From contig NZ_SJSM01000001.1 of the NCBI RefSeq assembly GCF_004331685.1, positions 306,994 through 370,993 of the forward strand: a stretch of 64,000 nucleotides of DNA, in the 5' to 3' direction. Each line of letters begins with the position of its first letter. The stretch's first letter is position 1. This DNA is from Pedobacter hiemivivus (lineage in GTDB: Bacteria; Bacteroidota; Bacteroidia; Sphingobacteriales; Sphingobacteriaceae). The notes under the pieces were generated by a model. The model ran no database searches, had not been told where the DNA came from, and saw only the letters and a list, made by a program, of their open reading frames with translations. The position numbers and the translations under genes are program-made. Shown here in pieces: positions 36,060 through 43,876 of this stretch.

Positions 36060-36200
36060 ATATACTCCATTATTTTTTGTGACACACATCAAAAAACAAA
36101 ATTCAAACAGCTAATAATCAACAAAATAACTAATCACAATCACTAAAATTCGGCTTCGGTAAAGCTCTGCCTGTGCTTCGTTCGGGGTCTATAACAAACA

Positions 36201-36265
36201 GGTACTTTCTAGGTACTTTCTAGGTACCTTCTAGGTACATGCTAGGTACCTGCTAGGTGTCTACA
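36201..36265. repeat. 11-bp tandem repeat array, consensus GGTACYTKCTA
   Basis: Five successive 11-bp units start at 36201, 36212, 36223, 36234 and 36245: GGTACTTTCTA twice, GGTACCTTCTA, GGTACATGCTA, GGTACCTGCTA. A sixth degenerate unit (GGTGTCTACA) starts at 36256. Further on, GTACC occurs at 36285 and 36296, again 11 bp apart, and a weaker 11-bp rhythm (CTTCGG, CTCTGC, CTTCGT at 36154, 36165, 36176) precedes the array. The 11-bp period cannot keep a reading frame and is close to one DNA helical turn, so repeated protein contacts on one DNA face are possible. Confidence 0.8.
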
Positions 36266-36401
36266 CCTACAAGGTAGGGCTGATGTACCAACCATGTACC
36301 TATGAGGTAATCGCTTGACATAGGCTCAGACACCGTTGTTGACTTTAATTAATAGTTAACAGCCTTTGATGAGCATTTAGCATATCTCTCCACAACATTT
36401 T

Positions 36402-37307
36402 TCATAGACCCGCTACAAGCTCATGATTAATAACAGCTCCGGCTTTACCACCCGCTGCTACCGCAGCCGAAACCGCACGAAACTTGCTGGTGTTATCACC
36501 TGCAGCAAATACACCTGCAATAGTTGTTTTCTGAAGATCGTCTATTTGTATGTAACCCATTTTATTGATTTCGCAGCCAATTTCTTTTGGGACGAGACAA
36601 TGTTGTTCAAATGGTGGCCTAGCATATAGTGCGTTTAGGATCTGGTTGCTGCCATCAGTGAACATGATTCGATTCATTGAACCAGCTTGATGCTCAATCT
36701 CCTCCAAGTTTTTTTCAATCACATCTATTTTCAAACTGGTTAACTGTTGCTGCTGCGCTTCAGTTAATTCTGCTTTCCCATTGGTAAAAACAGTTAATTT
36801 CTTTGTCCAATTATTAATCATTAATGCCATTTCATAGGCCGTATCTCCATTGGCTAGAATACCTGTAGCCTGATCTTTAAACTCATAACCATGGCAATAA
36901 GGACAGTGAATCACAGATATCCCCCAGCAATCCGCAAAACCAGGAATATCTGGCATCAGATCTTTTACACCTGTGCTGAATAGCAACTTGCGTGCTTTTA
37001 TAGCTTTACCGGAGTTCGTAATAACATCAAAGTTATTGTTCTCGCCTTTTACGGCAGTCACCAGATCCGTTAAAAATTCTATTGTCGGGTACCGCATAAC
37101 TTCGGCCTTCCCTAATGCGGTTATATTTGCCGGAGTCTTACCATCCTGGGTAAGAAAGTTATGGGAATGCGGTGTCTGACGGTTACAAGGATTTCCATTA
37201 TCAATAACCAGTACATTTCTTATTGCTCTCCCGAGCGCTAAAGCCGCCGACAGCCCGGCATAACTTCCGCCGATGATAACTACATCATAATTTTGATTCT
37301 TTTCCAT
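36402..37307 (-). CDS. Thioredoxin-reductase-like NAD(P)/FAD flavoprotein
   Basis: A two-dinucleotide-binding-domain flavoprotein of about 301 residues. The FAD motif is DVVIIGGSYAGLSAALALGRA at the N-terminus; the redox centre is a Cys-Pro-Tyr-Cys in VIHCPYCHGYEF; the C-terminal FAD motif is TTIAGVFAAGDNTS. I place the start at the ATG at 37307 (protein MEKNQNYDVV). The longer frame from 37355 would run through the inverted repeats at 37322-37334. These proteins reduce thioredoxin-like partners or act as stand-alone NAD(P)H-dependent oxidoreductases. No thioredoxin gene is adjacent in the same short unit, so the partner is uncertain. Confidence 0.88.
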   Translation of the reverse strand: MEKNQNYDVVIIGGSYAGLSAALALGRAIRNVLVIDNGNPCNRQTPHSHNFLTQDGKTPANITALGKAEVMRYPTIEFLTDLVTAVKGENNNFDVITNSGKAIKARKLLFSTGVKDLMPDIPGFADCWGISVIHCPYCHGYEFKDQATGILANGDTAYEMALMINNWTKKLTVFTNGKAELTEAQQQQLTSLKIDVIEKNLEEIEHQAGSMNRIMFTDGSNQILNALYARPPFEQHCLVPKEIGCEINKMGYIQIDDLQKTTIAGVFAAGDNTSKFRAVSAAVAAGGKAGAVINHELVAGL

Positions 37308-37321
37308 TGCAATATTGTTTT

Positions 37322-37379
37322 GCAACGAAGTTGCGTATTTACAAAGACAATACAAATACTAATTGCAACTTTGATGCAA
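37322..37379 (-). promoter_or_regulatory. Operator-like inverted repeats upstream of the flavoprotein gene
   Basis: Two elements share a GCAAC half-site. GCAAC-GAA-GTTGC (37322-37334) is a perfect inverted repeat, and TTGCA-N7-TGCAA (37363-37379) is a wider one with further C/G pairing inside. Their centres are about 43 bp apart, near four helical turns, and they lie 15-72 bases upstream of the chosen start. This is the pattern of a dimeric regulator such as MarR/HxlR or Rrf2 types; no such gene is in the window. Confidence 0.45.
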
Positions 37380-37387
37380 ATAAGACA

Positions 37388-38605
37388 TTACAACTTTAAA
37401 CTGGTAATATCAACCATTGGTAAAGCAAGAGACCTTACCTCGCCCTTATCATCTATAAATTTTAGCTTTAATGCCTTCTTCTCCTTGACAGGCTCATCCT
37501 TAGCATCGCCCAGCAAAACCTTACACATATCTTCCTGACTTAAATTTTCGACGTTTTTGCTGCCATATTCAATAATTTTATAGCCTGTTTTGAGCCCCGC
37601 TTTTTCCGCAGGAGAGTTTTTCCAGACAATGCCGACTAAAAACTTACTATCTTCTATTTTAAGCTCAAAACCCGCTATTTTTTCGGTTAAGGCGACATTA
37701 TTTTGGGCAAGTGGCTCAAAGTAAAATCTTTCATGGGTAAAATCTAAAGTCACTTTACCATATTTTAACAGTTTTACTCCAAGCAAAGAATAAGGATGAT
37801 TTCCTGTATTGGTGACAGGATTTTTAATTATTGCCTTTCCAATGCTGAGTTCATCAAACTTCAGTTTGATTTTTTCGCTTTCAGTCTCGGTACCCGAAGC
37901 AACTTTCGAAACTCCGCCATAACCCCTGGCCACAATGTACTCATTTAAAGAGCTAGACTGATTTACATATTTATAGGTTTGATTCGCAATACTGTATAAG
38001 TCTCCCGTCATACCTGTATCAAACAATGCATTTTCAACAAAAACTTTCCCAAACTTCACTTCTACTAATGGCGAGTTCTGCACTTTGAGTAAAGTCATTT
38101 TACTTACGAACAGCTCATTCACTTTTAATTCGGCTGAACTGGTCGAGACAATCAACCTTTTATTTTGCAGATCTATTTGTAAAACCTTTTGCTTAAACAC
38201 ATCCACTCCTAAAAAGCCTTCTATGTCCATGCAAGCCAATTGCGGAATGCTGCTCCGCATATCAAAGACAGTAACAGATACATCATTCAGTTTTAAACCG
38301 CCTATTTTTAAAGACGGAAGCACCACACCACTCATTTCAATGTTTTTACTACTGGCATCTGTAACTATCCTGCCTGCCCCAAGCTCAACATTCAGTTCCT
38401 GCTGTAATTCTTTAGAAATCAAGGTGGGAGCTCCTGTATCAAAGAAGAAATTACGGGGCTTACCATTAACTTCTGCTTTAACAATGATCATATTGTTCTG
38501 ATATTGAAAAGGGATAGTATCTGGCTTAACTGTCGCACCCTGCGCATAAGCGCATGAAAAACCCAACAGCATAAAAAATGCTGCCAGGTAAATTTTGTTT
38601 TTCAT
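37388..38605 (-). CDS. Exported retropepsin-like aspartic peptidase with C-terminal PDZ domain
   Basis: A 405-residue protein with a signal peptide (MKNKIYLAAFFMLLGFSCAYAQ). Two pepsin-type aspartate motifs are present: FFFDTGAPT (Asp56) and NALFDTGMTG (Asp196), each followed by the hydrophobic-Gly pattern (FLGVDVF, SLLGVKLL). A PDZ-like domain fills about residues 310-390 (GIVWKNSPAEKAGLKTGYKIIEYGSKNV). It is the distal gene of the second ECF-FecR-SusC-SusD unit, four bases after the S8 peptidase stop. Likely cleaves peptides or unfolded proteins in the periplasm. Confidence 0.85.
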   Translation of the reverse strand: MKNKIYLAAFFMLLGFSCAYAQGATVKPDTIPFQYQNNMIIVKAEVNGKPRNFFFDTGAPTLISKELQQELNVELGAGRIVTDASSKNIEMSGVVLPSLKIGGLKLNDVSVTVFDMRSSIPQLACMDIEGFLGVDVFKQKVLQIDLQNKRLIVSTSSAELKVNELFVSKMTLLKVQNSPLVEVKFGKVFVENALFDTGMTGDLYSIANQTYKYVNQSSSLNEYIVARGYGGVSKVASGTETESEKIKLKFDELSIGKAIIKNPVTNTGNHPYSLLGVKLLKYGKVTLDFTHERFYFEPLAQNNVALTEKIAGFELKIEDSKFLVGIVWKNSPAEKAGLKTGYKIIEYGSKNVENLSQEDMCKVLLGDAKDEPVKEKKALKLKFIDDKGEVRSLALPMVDITSLKL

Positions 38606-38608
38606 AAA

Positions 38609-40261
38609 TTATTTATAGGTTTTAGCCAGTTTTAAGGCTTCGTAGGCATTTACAATTCCACCTGTAACCGAAAGTGTAGAAAAAGACACTTCAGTTGGAT
38701 TTTGTGCGCCAGGCAATAAAGTAGTACCTGATACTTTGGTAACTGATTTAAGTAAAATCTCCTTCAGCTGAAGGTAAGTTAGGTTTGGAAAGCGAGACCA
38801 AACCAATGCTACAACCCCGCTCACGACAGGACATGCCATACTGGTCCCCTGCATGTTCTTATATTCACTACCTGGTATAGTAGAATAGATTTCCGTTCCG
38901 GGCGCGAACAGATCCACGGTAGTTTTTCCATAATTGCTGAATGAAGCAGTCTTTGCATCTGGGGTAGATGCTCCTACAGTGATCACATTGCCAGCCTTTT
39001 TACCATCTAAAAATACCGCGTCTGGAAAAGTCTTGTCTACATCAAGGTTTTTTGAATCATTACCCGCCCCTTTCACAATAAGTACACCTTTTTGTTCAGC
39101 ATACCTGAAGGCATCATCGACCCACTGTTTCTGGGGTGAAAAAGGTTTACCGAAGCTCATGTTGATAATTTTGGCACCATTGTCAACCGCGTAGCGAATG
39201 GCGTTGGCGATATCTTTATCATACTCATCTCCATCCGGAACAGCACGTATGGCCATAATTGAAACATTATCGGCGATGCCATCCAGGCCAATGCCATTGT
39301 TCCGTTCCGCCGCGACAATACCGGCTACATGTGTACCGTGTTCAATATGCGGTAATGAGAGTATATTGTTACCATAATACCTGGAAGTATTTGCTCTAAA
39401 ATCATCATTCATTAAAACCCTGTTATCGGTTACAGATTCCTTAGCATTCAGATACTCTTTTTGATTCGAAGCAATCATATCATCAGAAAATTTCTGGATA
39501 AAAGGAGCCAATAAAGTAGTATCTGGTACCTTATTATACATCACCCCCATCATTACGGCTGATTGCGCGTACATGAACATACTATCTGTTGGCTGATAAC
39601 CGGCATAATCTATCATATGCAGCACTTTTCCCGGGTTTTTCTCTTGAATTTCTTGTACCAGCTTTTTATTCTCTTCCGCCAATCGTTTCACGATAACAAC
39701 AGCAAACTCCTTGCTACCCAATACCGATTTGCTAACTACTGAACGGAAATAAGCATACTTGGGATTTTTTCGGTAGTCGTCAAAAGAAACGTTTAAGTAC
39801 TGATCTCTTAAACGCAGGTATTCCCTGTCTGCTTCCAAATTTGTTTTAACCACGTTCTTTTTTCCATCTGCGCTCCCCAGGAAGTTCCAGCCATGAATGT
39901 CATCTATGTAACCGTTATTGTCGTCATCTTTACCGTTTCCTTTAATTTCCTTTCCGTTTGTCCAAAGGATATTTTTCAGGTCGGCATGTGCAGTATCTAC
40001 ACCAGAATCTATAATGGCTACAATAAGCTTTTTCTTTGTTTTGCTTTTAGGGAATTCCTTGTAAGCTTTATCTGATTCTATACCATGCACTCCATCCTTA
40101 CCAATAGACAGGTGTTCCCAGTTTTGAGGGGCCGCTGGCTTTTTTGCCCTTTGAGTAGGATTGTTCGCTACTCCCGGGGTTGGCACTACGACCTGTGCGT
40201 CTGCATTTACAACATAGCCAGCAGCAAATAATAAAGCGATATATAGTTTTGAAAATTTCAT
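38609..40261 (-). CDS. Exported S8 (subtilisin-like) serine peptidase
   Basis: About 550 residues from the ATG at 40261, which gives a clean signal peptide (MKFSKLYIALLFAAGYVVNADAQ); the longer frame from 40303 would overlap the TlpA gene. The triad is visible: Asp85 in VAIIDSGVDTAH, His308 in EHGTHVAGIVAAE and Ser474 in QGTSMACPVVSGV. About 220 residues separate Asp and His, far more than in subtilisin (32 residues), because of a helical insertion between DDIHGWNFLG and SLPHIEHG. It sits between the TlpA-like and retropepsin genes, suggesting a peptide-processing series. Confidence 0.9.
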   Translation of the reverse strand: MKFSKLYIALLFAAGYVVNADAQVVVPTPGVANNPTQRAKKPAAPQNWEHLSIGKDGVHGIESDKAYKEFPKSKTKKKLIVAIIDSGVDTAHADLKNILWTNGKEIKGNGKDDDNNGYIDDIHGWNFLGSADGKKNVVKTNLEADREYLRLRDQYLNVSFDDYRKNPKYAYFRSVVSKSVLGSKEFAVVIVKRLAEENKKLVQEIQEKNPGKVLHMIDYAGYQPTDSMFMYAQSAVMMGVMYNKVPDTTLLAPFIQKFSDDMIASNQKEYLNAKESVTDNRVLMNDDFRANTSRYYGNNILSLPHIEHGTHVAGIVAAERNNGIGLDGIADNVSIMAIRAVPDGDEYDKDIANAIRYAVDNGAKIINMSFGKPFSPQKQWVDDAFRYAEQKGVLIVKGAGNDSKNLDVDKTFPDAVFLDGKKAGNVITVGASTPDAKTASFSNYGKTTVDLFAPGTEIYSTIPGSEYKNMQGTSMACPVVSGVVALVWSRFPNLTYLQLKEILLKSVTKVSGTTLLPGAQNPTEVSFSTLSVTGGIVNAYEALKLAKTYK

Positions 40262-40289
40262 TTTGATCTTAGTTCTTTTATAATTGTTT

Positions 40290-41429
40290 TTAGTTTTCGG
40301 CAATGGTTTTCAATAGCATTTCTTTAAAGTCTGGATTGCTGGGGTATGGCCCATAAGAATCTACAAATTTGCCCTCTTTATCAATAAAGATGTAGCGGGG
40401 CATTGTACGGAGCATTAGCTTCTGTTCTAGATTATCCTTCTCATTTTTTGTACGCACCGAAAGCAATTGAATACCTTCAAGTTTCTTCTCTTCGACGAAC
40501 TTTTTCCATTCCGATATAGCATCCGGACTCTCCCAGCCAATGGTCATGAATACCACATCTTTACGGTCTTTCATCTCTTTTTTAAAGGCATCGAAATAAG
40601 GCATCTCTTTGATACAAACGCTGCACCAAGTAGCCCAAACATCTATAATCACGGCCTTCCCTTTAAAATCAGACAGTTTCACTGTTTTCCCATGTTGGTC
40701 CGGCAGTTCAAAATCAGGTACCGATTTACCAGCCATAATCGGGGAATACAGAACTTCCCACTCATTTACTTTCTTCTTAAAAGCCTCATCTTTAGACAGC
40801 CTATTTACGTCCCTGATCAGGTCAATCATCTCAGCAGTCATCATATAGCGACTATTCCTGCTAGAAATATTCATTCCAACAAAATCAGTTTTTAGTTCCT
40901 CATCTTTCAAATGGGTCAAAGCATATTTTGACTGATCGTACATTGTAGGTTCTGGGTTTCCTGAACGATAATGTAGCATAGCCACATAAGCATTAAAAAA
41001 ATTGGAGAACTCACTGGTTTGTTTATTATTTTGAAATAGCCGATCATTGATGTTCAGCACATCCAACAAACCATAAAAACTTTTCGGAATCGCGGATCTG
41101 TCTTTTTGGTTTCTCACAAAATTCCTGCGAGCAGATAATTCTGCAAAATCAGCATATACTTTATTTTCAGCTCCCTTCAATGGTTGCTGTTTGACCAACA
41201 CCGAAGCCTTTTCCCTGCAAGAGACAACCTCTTTTTCAAACGTCACCAAGCTGATATCATTCTTCCAGAATACCTCACTGTTCCAGGCTTTTAAAATTTT
41301 CCTCTTCAGGGTATCAACTGCCAGACTTTCTTTTTGTTCAGGAACCGGAATACCAGGCCTTAAACCATGACCAAAGGCCATTCCCGAAAAAAGAAGTGTA
41401 AATGATGCTGCTATTATTAATGATTTCAT
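40290..41429 (-). CDS. TlpA-family thioredoxin-like protein, exported
   Basis: A 379-residue protein with a signal peptide (MKSLIIAASFTLLFSGMAFG). An approximately 200-residue helical N-terminal region precedes the TlpA/AhpC-type thioredoxin domain (about 235-375): VPDFELPDQHGKTVKLSDFKGK, then the redox motif VWATWCSVCIKEM (Cys269, Cys272), and the cis-proline strand LMLRTMPRYIFID. Likely keeps thiols reduced on substrates or proteins of the periplasm. It starts 17 bases after the metallopeptidase-like lipoprotein gene in the SusCD unit. Confidence 0.88.
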   Translation of the reverse strand: MKSLIIAASFTLLFSGMAFGHGLRPGIPVPEQKESLAVDTLKRKILKAWNSEVFWKNDISLVTFEKEVVSCREKASVLVKQQPLKGAENKVYADFAELSARRNFVRNQKDRSAIPKSFYGLLDVLNINDRLFQNNKQTSEFSNFFNAYVAMLHYRSGNPEPTMYDQSKYALTHLKDEELKTDFVGMNISSRNSRYMMTAEMIDLIRDVNRLSKDEAFKKKVNEWEVLYSPIMAGKSVPDFELPDQHGKTVKLSDFKGKAVIIDVWATWCSVCIKEMPYFDAFKKEMKDRKDVVFMTIGWESPDAISEWKKFVEEKKLEGIQLLSVRTKNEKDNLEQKLMLRTMPRYIFIDKEGKFVDSYGPYPSNPDFKEMLLKTIAEN

Positions 41430-41446
41430 TTGCGTTTTGTGTTTAA

Positions 41447-42352
41447 TTATGGTACCAATACTGCGTCGCCTATGGCCTGCAGATCAACATTGTGAACGGT
41501 TTTGTAATAGTTGATCACCAAGTTATACTTCTGTTTTACCAAACCTTTGGTATCGTTAGTAGGCTTAAGTATGGTATTGTCAAGTGTAGCTTTTGAATTG
41601 TTGGTTATCGCTTTAACGTAAGTCCTGATATCGTACATCTGTGGATTATTCTGCGATTTGGCCCTGGTATCTAAAAAACCATTTGCATACATCGTCGACG
41701 CGGAAACGGTCAGGGTATAATTACTAACCGAGGCAAAATTAGTTGCCATGGCGACTTTCCCAGTAGCAAACATATAATTCCAATACTCAATATGCATATC
41801 CCCTTTAAATAGCGTCTTTTGCGCTGTAGTCATCGCATCAAAAGCAGGAGAAAAGTTGCTTATCGTAATGTGATAATAGCCCAAAATGGTATTTGGGAAT
41901 GTTCCTGAACTAATTCCTGTATTGCTTAAAGTATAATCAGCGCTATTTGGATTTACCAGTCTTTTCAGATTTTTAGCAAAAAGTACTTTAAAAGGTAGCG
42001 TCCGCTTCAAAAATGTATCCGGATACAGGCTTAACCAGTTTTTCTGTACAAAAGGCAAAACTTTTGCTACAGCAGCCTCATCAGCCTGCTCACAGGAAAA
42101 TTTAGTGCTAAATAAATTATCTGTACCTACGGCAGCCGGCACCCAGGCAAAATCTACAGCAGGATTAAATTTATAAAGAAAATAACTGCCGTAGTTCTGG
42201 TAGATGTTAACCAGCTCTGTATCAAAAGCATTTGTCCCCTGCGGAAGTTTATATTCAATTTTGGATACACTCGGCTCAAGCACTTCCTTTTTTTTGCATC
42301 CCGGTAAAACAAATCCCAGGAAAACTATAATTAAAGCTATGTATTTCATCAT
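41447..42352 (-). CDS. SusCD-associated metallopeptidase-like lipoprotein lacking HExxH
   Basis: A 301-residue lipoprotein (signal peptide MMKYIALIIVFLGFVLPGC, lipobox VLPGC). Its beginning (LVNIYQNYGSYFLYKFNPAVDFAW) and position directly after SusD match the 'substrate import-associated zinc metallohydrolase' lipoproteins. Family members carry HExxH about mid-protein; here the corresponding helix appears to be GDMHIEYWNYMF, with no HExxH anywhere in the protein. Either this is a degenerate, non-catalytic member that serves as a binding partner of SusCD, or a different family sharing the same context. Family assignment is from recall of motifs and context. Confidence 0.6.
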   Translation of the reverse strand: MMKYIALIIVFLGFVLPGCKKKEVLEPSVSKIEYKLPQGTNAFDTELVNIYQNYGSYFLYKFNPAVDFAWVPAAVGTDNLFSTKFSCEQADEAAVAKVLPFVQKNWLSLYPDTFLKRTLPFKVLFAKNLKRLVNPNSADYTLSNTGISSGTFPNTILGYYHITISNFSPAFDAMTTAQKTLFKGDMHIEYWNYMFATGKVAMATNFASVSNYTLTVSASTMYANGFLDTRAKSQNNPQMYDIRTYVKAITNNSKATLDNTILKPTNDTKGLVKQKYNLVINYYKTVHNVDLQAIGDAVLVP

Positions 42353-42360
42353 CTAGAAGA

Positions 42361-43866
42361 TTAAGGGTTTTGGACAAGTTCAGGATTAGCGCGTAAGGCT
42401 GTTTGCGGAATCGGCAAAGTAAACTCAGGGTCGCCCGGTAAAATGGTTTTTGAATCCGTAGCGGTTGCTGATAGCTGTATAGAATGGCTAACCGGTAAAT
42501 TCCATCTTCTCAAATCAAACCACCTTTGGTCTTCAAAGCACAATTCCCTGCGGCGTTCGGCCTTGTAAAACTCAAATAACGCAGTAGGATCTGTAATATT
42601 AATGTTCTGGAATTTAGATGTGGTTATACGTTTTGAACGTAATAAATTGAGATCAGCAAGCGCCCCGTTGATTCCCTGCCCATTACCAGCCAACGCTTTC
42701 TGTATATTCGCTTCGGCCCTATTCAAATAAGCTTCTGAAACTCGAAACGCCTTACTATTCTGTATAATGGAGGTTAATGATCCATATTTAAAACCATAAA
42801 ATTTGGACCAAATCAAAACTCCTGTATTCGGATTGTACTGTCCACCGTAATTAAAGTACAGCACATTTCGTCTGTCATCTACTTCATAAGCATCCGAAAG
42901 CGATGCAGATACGGTAAAAGCCGCTTTTTCAAACATAATCCCTGAAACTCCAGCACCTAAAGCTGCATCAGCATAATCCTTGTCAAATCCATATCCCCAG
43001 TACACCTCCGGACTGACCAAGGCATTAGCCATCTGGTATGGAGGGCTTGCCTCATCAAATCCTGATGCGGGATTAGCAGTTACCTCATTCAGATTCTTCA
43101 GGGTAGATTTAATAGCCAAAGCTTTAGTAGCATAATCTATACTCTTGTCCCATTGCCTTGAATACAAATAAACTCTGGAAAGCAACAGGCAGGTCGCAGC
43201 GACACCCGGATGATAAATATTAGATCCTGATGTAGAACTTAACAAGGTATTAGCCTCTAGCAGATCTTTTTCTACCTGAGCATAAACCTGGGTAACAGTT
43301 GCTCTTTTAATCAAATCCCTAGTCACATCCGAACTCAGTACCAAAGGCACCCCTAAATCACTATCCGGATTGCTTCCATTTGCTCCGTATGCTTTTCCAT
43401 ATAAATTGACCAGGTTAAAGTAATAGAAGCCCCGAAGAAATAAAGCTTCGCCTTTTATTTTAGCCTTTTCAGCTTCCGATCCCGAAACCTTACCCAGATA
43501 ATCCAGCACCACATTGCATCCTTTTATTCTTGAATAATAGGTAGTATAACTATCGGTTCCGGGTATACCTGAAACAGGCATATCTTCAAACATGGTATTC
43601 TTCCACAAAAATGCAGGAGCCCATCTGGATAATGCGGCAATCTGAAACGGATCATTCAGAAAGTTAGCTTCCACATCATCTGTGATCACATCCATATAGG
43701 TATGGAATCGGTCCGTCAATGGAAATCCTTCACCCAACAAGGTTTGTGCCAGGTCGGATGCCGTAGTTGGCCGCAATAAATTCTGATTACTTTCTTCCAG
43801 AAACTTTTTACAAGAGCCCAATATTAAAGTAAATGAGAGCAAACCTAAGGTTATATATTTTTTCAT
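42361..43866 (-). CDS. SusD/RagB family outer-membrane lipoprotein (locus B)
   Basis: A 501-residue lipoprotein with lipobox LILGSC (Cys19), RagB/SusD opening (KFLEESNQNLLRPTTASDLAQ), TPR-type core (GEALFLRGFYYFNLVNLYGKAYG, ATCLLLSRVYLYSRQWDKSIDYA) and the C-terminal KAERRRELCFEDQRWFDLRRWN stretch. SusC ends ten bases upstream. Downstream genes are peptidases and a thioredoxin, not glycoside hydrolases, so this pair may bind peptides, like the RagAB system of Porphyromonas (inference from context). Confidence 0.93.
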   Translation of the reverse strand: MKKYITLGLLSFTLILGSCKKFLEESNQNLLRPTTASDLAQTLLGEGFPLTDRFHTYMDVITDDVEANFLNDPFQIAALSRWAPAFLWKNTMFEDMPVSGIPGTDSYTTYYSRIKGCNVVLDYLGKVSGSEAEKAKIKGEALFLRGFYYFNLVNLYGKAYGANGSNPDSDLGVPLVLSSDVTRDLIKRATVTQVYAQVEKDLLEANTLLSSTSGSNIYHPGVAATCLLLSRVYLYSRQWDKSIDYATKALAIKSTLKNLNEVTANPASGFDEASPPYQMANALVSPEVYWGYGFDKDYADAALGAGVSGIMFEKAAFTVSASLSDAYEVDDRRNVLYFNYGGQYNPNTGVLIWSKFYGFKYGSLTSIIQNSKAFRVSEAYLNRAEANIQKALAGNGQGINGALADLNLLRSKRITTSKFQNINITDPTALFEFYKAERRRELCFEDQRWFDLRRWNLPVSHSIQLSATATDSKTILPGDPEFTLPIPQTALRANPELVQNP

Positions 43867-43876
43867 AGCTGTCTAA

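Larger units (their letters stand above)
35775..36401. promoter_or_regulatory. 627-bp non-coding region upstream of the ECF sigma gene
   Basis: No convincing gene is seen here. The stretch is very AT-rich to about 36150. It carries a perfect inverted repeat (36041-36059) and then an 11-bp tandem array (36201-36265), both listed separately. It separates the sigma gene start from the stop of the flavoprotein gene, both on the minus strand, so it must hold the sigma gene's promoter. A possible promoter is a TTG with TATTTTTT about 17 bases downstream on the minus strand near 35800-35835, with low confidence. Confidence 0.5.

Noticed and set aside
36201..36310. Possible CRISPR array.
   Set aside because: Units are 11 bp, contiguous, without unique spacers, and no cas gene is in the window.
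38085..38501. A 138-codon plus-strand open frame.
   Set aside because: Antisense to the retropepsin-PDZ gene with its two DTG motifs; a shadow of the real frame.
40467..40895. A 142-codon plus-strand open frame.
   Set aside because: It lies wholly antisense to the TlpA-like gene, whose thioredoxin motifs and signal peptide are clear; composition of the antisense product is unlike any family.
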